Assembly (NCBI RefSeq): GCF_000204055.1
Contig: NW_006768769.1
Span: 2,237,577 to 2,301,576 of the forward strand
Length of the DNA: 64,000 nt
Reading direction: 5' to 3'
DNA from: Melampsora larici-populina 98AG31
Lineage: Eukaryota; Basidiomycota; Pucciniomycetes; Pucciniales; Melampsoraceae
In this document: positions 11,289 to 22,674 of the stretch, piece by piece
Layout: every line of letters begins with the position of its first letter
Position numbering within the stretch: position 1 is the first letter of the stretch
Made by a program: the position numbers and the translations under genes
Notes under the pieces: generated by a model
What the model saw: the letters and a program-made list of their open reading frames with translations, nothing else
Database searches by the model: none
Told to the model about the DNA's origin: nothing

Positions 11289-11622
11289 ACCCTTTTTTGA
11301 TAAAGACTTGGTTTATCAAACCAACGCTGAAGCGTCATCCTAAGGCACCGCTTACGTTTAAAACCTGTATTCTCCTTGGAAGGTAGTAAAAGTGAGTGCA
11401 CTTTTATCTTCAAAACTGGCAGCGGTTCCATTCCACACCTAAGACAGTTATAACTAACGACTATAACTAATATCGCTTACTCGCAAAGAACTCGAAAAAT
11501 AATCTCCCTCTAGTTTCAAAAGACTCTTGTCGAAATCTAGATAGAATACATTTTGTGAGTATATTTCAACCCTGAACTAACAAGTTTTTCACCTACTTGA
11601 TGTCTCAGGCTGACAAAAAGCA
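11289..11622 (+). repeat. Leader repeat, copy B (upstream of RT ORF)
   Basis: It pairs with 8335-8645; the shared blocks are listed there. It ends inside the first codons of ORF2, where GATGTCTCAGGCTGAC supplies the start ATG at 11600. Confidence 0.7.
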
Positions 11623-13288
11623 TGAAGAGAGAAGAAATTGCACTCACGGGAAGTGGCCATCACAAGCAAAATGTGACATGAACATCAAAAAGTGGAAGGA
11701 ATTAGCAAAGAAATGGAACATAGAGGAAGACGTACAAGAGGTAATAAGAGGATTGGAGGAAGGGTTCACACAAGGAATCCCAGAACACTATTTAAGAGGA
11801 AGAAGATGGTGGACTCCTGATAATCATAGTTCAGCAAGAGCCGTAGAAGGAAAAATCATGAAAAACTTACAAAAAGAAAAAGCAGCTGGAAGAATATTTG
11901 GGCCATTCACCCATGAAGAGATGTACGCAAAATGGGGATTCTTCAGATCAAATCCTATGGGAAGCGTCGTGAACAATGATGGAACGTTAAGGATGATAAA
12001 TGACTTATCATACCCAGTAGGTGAAGAAAATACGCCGTTGGTAAACTCAATGGTAGATAAACATAACTTCGACACAACCTGGGACGATTTTCACGCTGTC
12101 GCACAATATTTTAGGTTGAACTTCAATGTAGATCTTGAAATGGCGATATACAATTGGGAAAAGGCGTATAGACAAGCCTGCACAAAAGAAGAGGAATGGA
12201 GATATCTGTGCATAAAAGATTTCTATAATAGAATTTGGATGGATATAGCAGTGCCATTCGGAGGAGTTGCAGGATGTGGAACGTTTGGAAAAGTAGCAGA
12301 CACCTGGAGATTAATAATCCAAAAACACCTAAAAATAGACAGAATTTTCAGATGGGTGGATGACAATATGATAGTAAGAGTGAAAGGAAGTGACTTACGA
12401 ATAGAAGAAATTGTAGAATTAAGCACGCAAATGGGAGTGAAAACGAACAGAGAAAAGTTGAGAGATTTTGCAGACGAGCAAAAGTACCTAGGATTTATAT
12501 TCAACGGAGTGGAGAAGACTGTTCGACTGCCAGACGAAAAATTGCAAGAAAGATTAGAAGCAATAATCAAAATGTTGGAAGAGGATGGACCATGGACGTT
12601 AAAAGAAGCAGACTCACTTATAGGAAAGATAGCACATCTAATTTACATAGTACCCCACATGAAACCTTACATGAGAGGGTTATATGCTTGGCTGAATCCG
12701 TGGATGAAAACAAACGCAAAACGGTTCCTATCACCAGCAGCGAGAAGAGACCTAGAGAGTTGGAAAGATGCATTGTCAAACTTCAAACCAAGAAGAATAA
12801 TTCCCGCGGTAGAACCAGAACGAGTTGGATGGGTAGGAGACGCTAGTGGAACAGGAATCGGCGTAATCCTAAAGTACGGCTGGGTGAGATATAAATTAAG
12901 AGAAGGTTGGGAGGTAAAAGGCCTTCGACAAGATGAAACTCGTAGGAACATCGCATGGGCTGAAACTTGCGTGATACGAATCGGAATCCTGATGCTAGAG
13001 AAAACGACAGATGTAAGAGGGCAGAACTTCTGGGTTAAGACTGACAATACGCCAACAGAATCAACAATCAATAAACGAAGATCAAAAAGCGAATTGGTTA
13101 ACGAAGAGTGGAAGAAAATACAAACCTTGTTATTGAGATTGCAGTGTGACATAACCGAAGAAAGAGTGACATCAGGAGATAACAACACAGACGGGTTATC
13201 GAGAGGTGTTGATGAAGAGAATCAAGAAGGACCAAGACTAGAAATCGAATTACCAGAAGACTTGAAGGAACTGCTAGAGGAACTATGA
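11600..13288 (+). CDS. DIRS-like ORF2: reverse transcriptase and RNase H
   Basis: 562 residues from ATG 11600. RT motifs are a TLRMINDLS segment (fingers), EKAYRQ (the palm position of the first catalytic Asp; here it reads WEKAYRQ), PFGG, and the WVDD catalytic box at about residues 252-255, followed by YLGF. The C-terminal third is RNase H, with candidate catalytic residues in GDAS (~414), WAET (~454), KTDN (~481) and NTDGLSRG (~531). No aspartic protease or DDE integrase is present, as expected for DIRS elements. It overlaps the downstream recombinase by ATGA (13285-13288), so ORF3 may be made by termination-reinitiation on one mRNA. The frame is intact, so the copy may be young. Confidence 0.9.
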   Translation: MSQADKKHEERRNCTHGKWPSQAKCDMNIKKWKELAKKWNIEEDVQEVIRGLEEGFTQGIPEHYLRGRRWWTPDNHSSARAVEGKIMKNLQKEKAAGRIFGPFTHEEMYAKWGFFRSNPMGSVVNNDGTLRMINDLSYPVGEENTPLVNSMVDKHNFDTTWDDFHAVAQYFRLNFNVDLEMAIYNWEKAYRQACTKEEEWRYLCIKDFYNRIWMDIAVPFGGVAGCGTFGKVADTWRLIIQKHLKIDRIFRWVDDNMIVRVKGSDLRIEEIVELSTQMGVKTNREKLRDFADEQKYLGFIFNGVEKTVRLPDEKLQERLEAIIKMLEEDGPWTLKEADSLIGKIAHLIYIVPHMKPYMRGLYAWLNPWMKTNAKRFLSPAARRDLESWKDALSNFKPRRIIPAVEPERVGWVGDASGTGIGVILKYGWVRYKLREGWEVKGLRQDETRRNIAWAETCVIRIGILMLEKTTDVRGQNFWVKTDNTPTESTINKRRSKSELVNEEWKKIQTLLLRLQCDITEERVTSGDNNTDGLSRGVDEENQEGPRLEIELPEDLKELLEEL

Positions 13289-14412
13289 TTTCACAAAAAA
13301 CAGAAAATAAATTGAAATGGTTCCTTCAGAACGCAAAAGGAGAAGTTAACTGGAGGAGAGATGCAGTACAAACCCACATGTTAGCTGGAGGATGGGCGGA
13401 AACAACATTGATAAATTATAACAGTGGCGTTTCAAAGTTGATAAAATTTGCGGATGAAGAAGGTTACGAACGGAAAGAATTACTACCTTTGTCAATAGAT
13501 GTATTATATAAATTTGTAGTTTGGGCAGGAAAAAAGTTAAACAGTGATGGAAAGTCAGAAAAGAAGAATCAGATCTCATCAACGATAGAGGTGGAAACGT
13601 TAAAGAAATACCTTACCGGAATCAAATGCTGGCATCTATTTAATGATGAAGAATACCCAAAATATGATCAATGGAAGTTATCAGTTTTACTTAAGTCATC
13701 AAAATTAGCGGAAGCGGTATTACAAGAGTCAGAAAAAGATCAGAAACAACCAATCTTACTGAGACATTTGGTACAACTGTTGAGGAAATTGTTGAATGGC
13801 AGTAAGAGGGATCAGGTGGCGTTGACAATCGCATTAGTCGCATTCTGGGGTATGGCAAGGTTAGGCGAGTTAGCATCAGACGATAAGAAGAAAAAACTAG
13901 CAAGGAGGAAAGACACACAATGGTCAACAGACGCAGATAAAGTGACAATAGCACTCTTCAACGCGAAGACGGCACAGCCGGGACAGGTGCAATACATAAA
14001 ACTAAAAGCGCAAAAATCTTATCTCGATGCCATGGCAGCAATTGAAAGGATGGTAGTTGATAATGAAACGGGACCGAAGGATCCATTATTCTCATATCTA
14101 GAAGAAGACGGAACAAGGAGTGTAATATCAAAATCGAAACTATTGGGAATTTATAAACGAGTGTGGAAATCTTATGACGAAGAGAACAATTTATCAGGGC
14201 ATTCTTTTAGAGTAGGAGGAGCAACTCTACGGTGGAATGAAAGACGACCGATAGAGGAAATAACGACAATTGGACGCTGGCAATCAAAAGCATATCAACT
14301 ATACTTGCGGAAGTATAGTCAAGAAGAGAAAAAGGAGACCAAGGAGTTGTGGAAACTCCTAGAATACGAAAAATGGCAAGAGAAGCAAGTCGTAAGTAAA
14401 CGAAGTGATTGA
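13285..14412 (+). CDS. DIRS-like ORF3: tyrosine recombinase
   Basis: 375 residues. This is the integrase of YR retrotransposons, which inserts a circular DNA intermediate by strand exchange. The N-terminal half has a SAM-like helical core-binding shape. The catalytic domain shows Arg in ARLGELAS (~R192), the box GHSFRVGGAT (H306, R309), the TIGRW box (W332 at the second His/Trp position) and Tyr in YQLYLRKY (~Y340), which gives the R-H-R-W-Y set. It starts inside the last codons of ORF2. Together with RT/RNase H and the lack of DDE integrase, it identifies the element as DIRS/YR type. The reading frame is intact. Confidence 0.9.
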   Translation: MISQKTENKLKWFLQNAKGEVNWRRDAVQTHMLAGGWAETTLINYNSGVSKLIKFADEEGYERKELLPLSIDVLYKFVVWAGKKLNSDGKSEKKNQISSTIEVETLKKYLTGIKCWHLFNDEEYPKYDQWKLSVLLKSSKLAEAVLQESEKDQKQPILLRHLVQLLRKLLNGSKRDQVALTIALVAFWGMARLGELASDDKKKKLARRKDTQWSTDADKVTIALFNAKTAQPGQVQYIKLKAQKSYLDAMAAIERMVVDNETGPKDPLFSYLEEDGTRSVISKSKLLGIYKRVWKSYDEENNLSGHSFRVGGATLRWNERRPIEEITTIGRWQSKAYQLYLRKYSQEEKKETKELWKLLEYEKWQEKQVVSKRSD

Positions 14413-14660
14413 AGGGTCATTAAAAGAAAACTGATGATATATTAAGGAGATGCAGAAAGAACCACAGAAAAGAAAACAAAAAGCCGATCAAGATAAGAAG
14501 AAATAGAAACACAAAGAGAAAAGAGAGAAAGTGGCGATAAGGAGATCGGGAGAACAGATAAATACACAAGGGGATTGAATGGGGGAGATAATAAGGTTTG
14601 AAGGAACTGAATTAAAGTTGAAATGCATAGATAATACAATGTAGATCTGGACTACTGTCG

Positions 14661-14760
14661 TAGACAGGTTTTCGACGAGCTCAGGACGCCATCCGTCCAG
14701 AGATTGGGTGGTAGAAAACCCTTTCTCAGACAGACAGTCCTCGGCCTACGGCCCCCCCCA
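14661..14760 (+). repeat. 3' repeat of the DIRS-like element
   Basis: Lies ~250 bp after the recombinase ORF and matches 1351-1440 (same orientation). It has the GGTGGTAGAAAACC block and a GGCCTACGGCCCCCCCC box, followed by GGGTCAAAACCC, a small palindrome. It may be part of the element's terminal region. A matching inverted copy on the left side of the element was not found by eye. Confidence 0.45.
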
Positions 14761-14889
14761 CACCGGGTCAAAACCCGAAAAGGTGAAGACCCAAAAACAA
14801 GATTGTTTGAATAAGAAAGGAAGAGAGAAAAAGAATTACATAAATAGAGAAATAAATATGAGAAATGAAAACACAAGAAAAGAAAAATA

Positions 14890-15891
14890 ATTGTTCATAA
14901 AAAGAATAAAAGTGAGAAATGAGTATAAAATGAGAAGTGAACAAGTAACCCACACAGAGATGGAGTGATTTCTCTCCGTATCTAGAGAAACTTTTCTTTT
15001 GCGCACACTTCTCGACCAACTGTGTAAACTTCTCCATTGTTTCTCATTTTGATATACCCTTTTGTCCCTTTACAAGTAACATAGCTCGAGTGGGAGGTTT
15101 GGACTTGTGTTGAGTTAGAGCTCGAGGCATACCATTGAGACAGGCAGAAGAGTGCTCAGATCTCCGCATTATTCGAGATTTTGCTCTTTCATGGATAAGA
15201 ATGACTCTTAGATATTTTCCGAGGGCTCAGTTTGACAATACCGGCGAAATCATGAGGGACTTAGTTAAGTTAGGGGTTCGTTTGGCTCAATTATTACTTC
15301 ACTCGGTGATAGATGTGACGTCTTTGGCTTGCTGAAACACCTGCCTTGAGATTACATCTAGACCTCCATATCAGGTCCGCTCTAGCGCGAGTTCACTTCC
15401 AGTTCAAGGCTTTGTTGTGAGATTTTGCTTTTGTTGATAGGACTCAGGTTGCTTCCTTTTGGCCCGGCCCCTCGTATGATGTTACCGAGCAGATGGGCTC
15501 AGTATGTAGTGGCGAGATCGGTCATGTCATGGACTTCAATCACGAATCAGACCCTGGATCATGATGTCACTTTTGAACCCGTCATTTTTCCTATCTTGCC
15601 TTGAAATATGTGTTGTGCGAAATCCTAAGCGACGTTGTCATCCATCAGCATTGTAAGTTCGACTTTGAGTATAAGATTGTGATCAGCTCGCGATGCTGAA
15701 CCTCGCACCCTCCCCAGAGTCATCATCACTCTCACTTCAGTATTTCGTCCATAGATTGTCAATACCCAAATTCGATATCATAGCTTCAATTCACATTTGT
15801 TTATCTTCTTATCCTTCTTCAACAACCCATCAACTCTCAGCATCAATCAGGTCAAGACCTTCAGTCAGCCGTTTCAGAAAGGAAAAACAAC
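14890..15891. other. No gene firmly supported
   Basis: Contains a plus-strand frame at 15135-15335 of protein-like composition (RIIRDFALSWIR) that stops abruptly and has no splice context, probably a decayed element fragment. The last ~200 bp are pyrimidine-rich leader sequence before the secreted-protein ATG at 15892. Confidence 0.35.
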
Positions 15892-16195
15892 ATGTTCACC
15901 GCCTATTTCCTCGTAGCCCTTTGCGCCCTCTCCGCCAGTCTCTCTCAGCACATAAAAGGCGACGGCCAACCTCCTAGCATCCCTCCCGGCAGTCGTGAGT
16001 TTCCAATCCTCTTCAATTCCACGAGACTCTATCAGTGTTACCTAATAAATATAAAAAACACATGTTAACAACTCGCTTCACATCTGTATAGATTTATGCA
16101 GTGTAGCCTGGTTCCCTCCGGGGGCTAATTCAAACAGCAAACCTGGTACCCATAATAGTCAGACACCCTTTGCGATGTCCCTGTCTATATATTAA
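15892..16195 (+). CDS. Candidate small secreted protein
   Basis: ATG at 15892 starts a typical signal peptide: hydrophobic core YFLVALCALSASLS at residues 5-18, then the polar QHIKGDG. Exon 1 ends at 15994 (C|GTGAGT). An acceptor before 16092 continues the frame in phase as HLCSVAWFPPG, ending at TAA 16193-16195, for a 67-residue secreted peptide. Alternatively, donor TG|GTTCCC in exon 2 (phase 2) could join the downstream Cys-containing exons at 16411-16784 to give a longer secreted protein. Rust genomes carry many such small secreted proteins and some are effectors. That role is only inferred here. Confidence 0.5.
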
Positions 16196-16410
16196 AAGAA
16201 CCTGATCCAGTGCTGAAGCTTCTCAAATTTCGCGGTCTTCTGTACCACAGTTTGTATAGGCAGAAACTCTACTTTCACCTGTAAAAAAGCTGCAGTTCTT
16301 AAAGACGAGAAACGACTGGCACCCAGTTGAGTGCTTTCCATATCACACAGTAGCTGCTGGAGAGAGAAACCTTCATTGGGTTTTGCTTCGATATCTGCTC
16401 TTTTTACAGA

Positions 16411-16784
16411 GTATTCAAAGGCTGATTGGTGTTACACCTTCTTCAAAAGAGGCTATCACTTGTACTAAAAATGGCGACAAGATAGACGACTCAACCTGTT
16501 TCGGAGGTTATCAGCGCTTTGGCGCAGGGTGTAAGTTATGCTTCTCAAAAGTTCAAGCCTCATGGTCTCTTACCCATACGACCCTTTTCAGTTATCTTTA
16601 CTAACATATATGTCTATCAACAGTTGAGTGCTCCCAACAATTCCGCATCAGAGAGCCTGTTCAATGCCAAAGCGTGGAAGTCATGCGTGTGTTGATAATT
16701 CTATTTCCAAAAACAACTTGCTCTCACTCATCTTTGAGATCTGGCCTGACTGACATTATCTTGGTATCCTGTTTTGTTGATTAA
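16411..16784 (+). CDS. Putative downstream exons of the secreted protein
   Basis: Two exon-like blocks join in phase. The first ends at 16530 (GGT|GTAAGT) and carries ITCTKNGDKIDDSTCFGGY. The second, 16624-16784, continues GFECSQQF and ends at TAA. Cys residues recur at even spacing, as in extracellular proteins. The link to the signal-peptide exon upstream is plausible but needs one of two alternative acceptors (16410 or 16419 region). Treat the model as tentative. Confidence 0.35.
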
Positions 16785-17195
16785 AGTTGGTAGTGAATGC
16801 CACTGACCAGCCAGCTCTTCTCTTCCAATACCTCCATCCTTGGTCTCTGTTCTGAAATCCATCTTCTCTGCAAAAGGATATGATTTCTTGCCCTGGCGGT
16901 GGAAAGGCGTGGAAAATGAACAATGTGTTGCACACATGTTTTTGTGTTTCCTCGTTCTGAAAACAAATAATAAACATTATGTTCCTGCAACCTGGCACTG
17001 TCTTTGTATTTTCTTTCAAAATCATATCTTTTGGCCAACTCCTTCAACTCTCCTGACATGATGCCAATGTTTTATACAATGTACATGATTCACATGCTTC
17101 ACAAGGAATCATACTCTTAAGCTTTATTAGGCATATTTTTGGCTTGAAAGGCTTTCCAGACCTCAACCACAGGGCGACTTCTAACTGGGACCAAG

Positions 17196-17705
17196 TACAG
17201 TCAAACCCGCGCACATGCATACCCGCGCACATGCATAACCAGCCAAAATGCATAAGTTTTGGTTTCCACGCAGCTGGTGCGGGCCAATTTTGTCATTAAT
17301 TGCATAATTATGTCAAAAACCATAATGCATACTTCTTTTCAAGTCCCCAAAGTCATAATGCATACCTACAAAGCGCCCCAGGATGTGTTTTTTCCCATTG
17401 AACTCTGATCAAATCCTTTGCAAGTAGGATTTTGGCAACATCAGGCAGCAATGAGCCCTCTATGGGGTCAAACCGACCCGTAGTGGTGTTTTTTTCTGCG
17501 TCAAAAAAATATCTTGTCCTTGTACCCGCGCAAAATACAAATGTACTATTGCATAAACTTATACAATTTCAACAAAAACCAGTCATAATGCATATTTCAA
17601 TGCATTTAGGCCTAAATGCATACAAATCTGCATTATGGGGGTTTATGCCTATTTGCATAACCAGTGATAATGCATAGCAAAAGTTGTCTCCCCAATTTGA
17701 CTGTA
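17196..17705. mobile_element. TGCATA-rich non-autonomous element with TACAGTCAAA termini
   Basis: It starts TACAGTCAAACC at 17196 and ends TTTGACTGTA at 17705, giving terminal inverted repeats of 10-11 bp with TA at both ends. Inside are about a dozen TGCATA/TATGCA motifs and no open frame. The same terminus and the same ATGCAT theme occur in the 180-bp element at 50771-50950, so the two belong to one family. The TA ends suggest Tc1/mariner-type target use, which is inferred. Confidence 0.65.
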
Positions 17706-19125
17706 AGATGGAACCAGGGCACCCTCTTGCCATGTGGTTGTGTAGGATAGGTGGGGGAAGCATGAGGGAGGCTGTATTGCCTTCACCCATGCTTGTCACC
17801 TAGCCTTTATGTAGCTGGCAAGACCATGTCACATAACATGATTTACCAGCCAATCACACTGGGCACCTATAGGTTGAATTGATTTTAAAGATGAACAAAA
17901 TTGCTGTGTAAATGCAGAAAAATTCAGTGAATGCACACGCAGAATAAATGCAGAATCATACCATTTTCAATGATCTTTGTCCTTCAGGTCAATCATTTTT
18001 CAATCGAGAAAATACTACATGCACCAAGTAGCAGTGAGTGAGATGGGTTGTGCAAGCGTGACGTGAAGCTGATTCAGGTGATGAGTGGGTGGCCAATGTG
18101 TGAGTTAAATAGTCTTTGTGTGACCTGTCAGCCAGGCGCTCAGCACCCAAATCAGCTTGGACGATGGTGATCCAAGCTGATTGAGGTCCTGAGTGTGCGG
18201 CTCTTGCAGGACTCAATTAATATGCATGTGATCTTTCAGTCAGGTGTGCACTTTTCTTTGCATGAGTGCTAATCCCTTGCTCGATCTGCTAACTACCCTC
18301 CAAACAAGAGCAAAAAGGTAGCCATTTTGTAAATCCAATCACCCAATGATTCAACTCCCCTTCACAAAGTCTTGTAAGAAAATTGAAGGTATACCACATT
18401 GGTTCCCTCAATGCCTGAGAAGGTACAATCCGCCTGCAAAAGTCACAAAGACAATGGTTCAAACTATCTCAATTGTAAATTTTGTATCATCAGCTTCATT
18501 GTGGCCATCACTGGACTTGAGTATATCTTGATGGTGATGATGCTTTCTGTGTTGAACCAACCACACAGAAATTGTAATATATGAAACAAAATGTGCTCAA
18601 ATGTTAAATTTTTTGGTCATTTCATGTATCTTGCAACACAACTCACTTTTGCTTTGGAAAATTAAATGTATATTGTGACATTCTTTATACTCAATGCTAA
18701 AAACACCATCTTTGTCTCCAAGCTTTGAGCCTTGTGTTGGATTGGTTGTGTTATGATTCAATGAGGGTCAAATCTAGAAACTGGTTGAGATCTACTTGAT
18801 CACCCAAGAATGTGATTTTTTTGCTTTATTTTTTTGCTTCAATTCAACTCATTTTTTTACAATCTGTCTTTTCTTCAAAATTCAAAATCAGTATGTCCTA
18901 CATTGAAAACAAAAAGGTTGATATGTATATGTAGATCTGAGCAAGAGAAAACGAACAATGATCGTCTTTTTCTTTGAAGGCTGATCAAGAGAATTGTGAA
19001 AAAAAATCGAAAATAAAATAAAAATTGAATACATTGTAAAAAGAAAGAAAAAGATCAAGGAAAACACACACAGAGGAAGATGAGAGAGAGAGTGAGAAGA
19101 GAAAAGAGAGTTTTGGGGATTTGTA
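17706..19125. other. No gene seen
   Basis: Contains a weak ~30-bp direct repeat (AAGCTGATT-AGGT) near 18068 and 18173. The end is the pyrimidine-rich 3' flank of VPS26. No coding region was recognised. Confidence 0.4.
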
Positions 19126-20563
19126 TCAATTTTCAGGTAATCTAAACACAGTGATCTCTTGTTGTTTAAAATATCTTCGATTCTCTTCATCAATCAAAAC
19201 TAAATTAAGATAATATCTTGTACTAAACTTTTTATTCACATCTCTAAAAGTTGGAGTTAAATCAAATCCACCTAAAAATAATCGAATCGGTATCGTTTCT
19301 CCTCTAACTGGTGCTCCGTCCATAATTTCAAATTTCGTAATCGTTTCAGATTCATTATATTGATTTGGAGCTATGAAGAAAAATCATTTAGTTTTCTTTC
19401 TTTTATGATTGTGGATTTTTCTTTGGATGATGATTAAAGAAAAAAGAAAAGACTGACCTGCTCCTGTTGTTTCACGTCGAATGATTGAGAGCTCCATATG
19501 TTTAATCTTGATACGTACCAACAGGAAATAAATTTTACCAACAATGACATCTTTAAGATGATAACTGTCACACAGAATCAAAATCAAAATCAACTTTAAT
19601 CATTATTCTTCATTTCTAAGTTGAAGAAGTTTAGAAATCTTGTCCAAAATTCAATCACACTTACCGAGATTTATTATATTCAAATTCGATATGTAAACAA
19701 TCTTCAATTCCTACTTCCATCTTAATCGAATTATTACTTTCTGGTGGCATTCTATAAGAATGGACCCATAGATCACGTTCTTTAACCACATCTGCCATTC
19801 TTCTCGAAACAGTGACTCGAATAAAATATCTAATAAACAAAGAACACACTTGATCAGAATCGAAAATCAACCTTCAAATTCTTCAATCTATCTTGAAGTA
19901 TGTAACATTTTGTTTGTCTTTACCTAAGTTTCACATTAATCCCTTGATAAGATTCATATTGTTTTTCTACATTTTTAAACTCAAAATCATAAGTTTGAAT
20001 TGATTTTAATTCACCTGGTGCTGCTAATTCATGTGTTAAAGTATGAAATTCGAAATGGTTTCCTCTATCATAAAATAATTCTAATGAGAGTAGAATGATT
20101 TTTAATATATATGTATATATTTCAATCGATAGGTTTCAAAACTGAAGTTAGATGAAGGAACTCTTTTGAGTGACTATGTCATGATGTATTTGTGATTTTT
20201 TGTCATGTTTTTTTGGGGGGGGTGAGAGGGTGGAATGTTTTTTTTTCAATGATGACTTACCTATTGATCCAACGAATTCGATTTTAATTCCTTCATGTTT
20301 AATACCCTTACCATCACGTACTCTAATGACTACCTATATAAGATAACCCAACCAAAGTAAGTAATCAAGTGATCAAGACATGTTGAAAAGTCAAATGAAT
20401 GAATCAAACTTACTTGACCAAGTACACCTTCACCATCTAGATAAACTGGACACCTTTCTTTTCTTTCTTTATCTACTTTAACTTGTACTGATTTTCGATC
20501 ATCTTCACCTTCTAGTCTAATTTCAGTTTCGATCGTAGGTTGAAATCCTAACCAAGAAGACAT
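19126..20563 (-). CDS. VPS26: Vacuolar protein sorting protein 26 (retromer subunit)
   Basis: Vps26 is the arrestin-fold subunit of retromer, which recycles receptors from endosomes to the Golgi together with Vps35 and Vps29. Six exons join in phase: 20563-20414, 20333-20261, 20080-19924, 19829-19665, 19564-19458 and 19370-19126, giving 298 residues, the usual length. Landmarks are the N-terminal FGFQP-like WLGFQPTIE, LFYDRGNHFEF, VVKERDLWVHSY, the central IGKIYFLLVRIKIK-like strand pair, and the C-terminal IPIRLFLGGFDLTPT and RYYLNLVLIDEE blocks typical of the family. There is no frameshift or stop. Its ATG lies ~350 bp from the divergent ArfGAP gene, suggesting a shared promoter region. Confidence 0.95.
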
Positions 20564-20914
20564 TTAATTTGTTTAAGTTCAAAGTTATTCTGATCTTTCT
20601 TTTTGGGTGTTTTATTTGATTTGGTATTAATGGTTGAGGTGGTCGAAATGGGTTGAGATGGGGTTCAAAGTGTGATCGATGAGACTATCACCACCTCTCT
20701 TGTCAATCTGAATCAGGTGGAGAGACTCAACCCTGCTCAAACCCATAACCCGCTGACTCATTCCAACCCATAAATGATTATGTAAACTAAGTTGATCGCG
20801 AACTTCATTTACCATGAGACTCAGTTCACCTTTCTTTCTTCTCTTCAAATCAACTCTCAACATCAATCAATCACCATCATCATTAACTTCTAAATCAAAT
20901 CAAATCACCAAGTC

Positions 20915-22674
20915 ATGGCAACTAGAAGTGCAAGAGACAATAAAGCTCTCAATGCTCGTCATGCAGAAACTTTAAAAGCAATGTTAAGATTACCTGAAAA
21001 CAAAACGTGTGCGGATTGTAAAAGAAATGGTAAAGCTCTGATCTAATCTATTCCTTTCTAAAATAGAAACATAATCAGAAAAAGAAAAAGAAAAAGAGAG
21101 ACGTTGAAGACCTTTTGAATGAATTGACGATTTGTTTTGGTTGGTTTTCTTTAGATCCTAGATGGGCTTCTACCAATTTAGGTTGTTTTATGTGTATTAG
21201 ATGTAGTGGTATACATAGAAGTATGGGAGTTCATATCACCAGAAGTAAGTTAACTTCATTTATTTAACCTTCAAAATTCACATCCTCAAATACTTTTCCC
21301 CCCCAAAAAGAAACCCAAAATGACATTCATCAATTAATCGTTTTTTGGTTTTGCTTTTGCTTTTGGGATCTTTTTCTTTTTCAAATTAGTCAAGTCTATA
21401 GATTTAGATACTTGGACACCAGAACAAGTTTCAAATGTACAAAGATGGGGTAATCGAAAAGCTAATGCTTATTGGGAAGCTCATCTTAGACCTGGTCATA
21501 TGCCACCAGATCAGTTGAGTTTTCGAATCTCTCAAACCAACCCAATCTTCAAACCTCTCTTTTTCTTTAATGTTCTTGAAGATTAATCAATTCTAACTTA
21601 TCTTTGAGTAGGACTGATATTCATTTTGTGTTTTCTTTAGTAAAATTGAAAGTTTTATTAGAAGTAAATATGAAAGTAAACGTTGGGTGATGTCAGGTCC
21701 GATGCCGGAACCTGAAACATTAGATACAGAAAATGATGAAGTGAAGTTTTTTTTAATTCCAATTCCATATCCTTTCCTTTCCGAACCAATCTAGCTCTAT
21801 ACTTACATTGTAGGAATTGATGGATTTCATGTAGGTGACCGTCTCACCTACGGTCTCAACTCCTTCTGAAGCACCTCGTCGACCATCTGCGACACTAGGA
21901 AAAGCGACTGCTGCACCACCTACAGTCACCACCATCAATTTACTCGATGCACCTCCGTCTTCAAATTCAGGAGTCACCAAACCCACTTCCAATGTGATCA
22001 ATCCATCAATGACGACCAAACCGAGTACTGAAACTACTAGCACCACTAATCCTAATAATGGAGGAGGATTATTCGATTTAGATTTCTCACCCAATGCATC
22101 AGCAGCAGCCATGACAGCAACCGCTCCAGCTGCAAGAAAAGATGTCAAAAATGATATTCTTTCATTGTTTGCTACTAAATCGCCTACTAATTTTCAATCT
22201 AATTCGATTCATCAAACTTCTAACTTGAACGATCTCAATGGATTCAATCATCAATTCGGTAATTTGAACGTTTCTAATCCGAGTTCTCAACCTTGGTCTC
22301 AAACTGGTAATCTTGGTAATCAAATCTCATCTTCTAATGGGTTTCCTATGATGAATAACAATCAAGTGAGTTTTTTCGATTTGGTAACTTTTTTGAAAAA
22401 GGCTTGGGTGGTTAGTCAATTCTATATACAAAGATCTTAATAATGTGTTCTTTTTGTTTGGAAAATCTAGACTACTTCTACATTCAATCAAACTAACACT
22501 AACACTAATAACAACAACAATAGCAGTAATCTATTTGATACTCTTTCAGATCCATGGTCAAGTAATAATCAATCTAATCAAAATGATGGGTTTGGTAATT
22601 TCTCAGTTGCAAGTAAACCTAATCATAATAGTAGTAGCAATGGAAAAGATGCATTTTCAGATATCTGGAATTAA
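20915..22674 (+). CDS. ArfGAP of the Age2/SMAP type
   Basis: GTPase-activating protein for Arf GTPases in Golgi/endosome vesicle traffic. Six exons in phase: 20915-21029, 21155-21244, 21390-21513, 21641-21740, 21835-22365 and 22471-22674, giving 387 residues. The ArfGAP domain fills about residues 14-130: a CADC-x16-CIRC zinc finger, [12 protein letters not shown] with the catalytic Arg just after, then a VQRWGN block and YWEAHLRP. The C-terminal 230 residues are Ser/Thr/Asn-rich and disordered, with NLLDAPP and GLFDLDF segments that resemble clathrin/adaptor-binding boxes. The domain order (GAP first, low-complexity tail) fits yeast Age2 and animal SMAP. The assignment to that subfamily is inferred. 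Confidence 0.9.

Noticed and set aside
21753..22148. 131-codon minus frame across the ArfGAP gene
   Set aside because: Antisense of the low-complexity ArfGAP tail; the plus-strand exons join in phase and carry the ArfGAP domain upstream.
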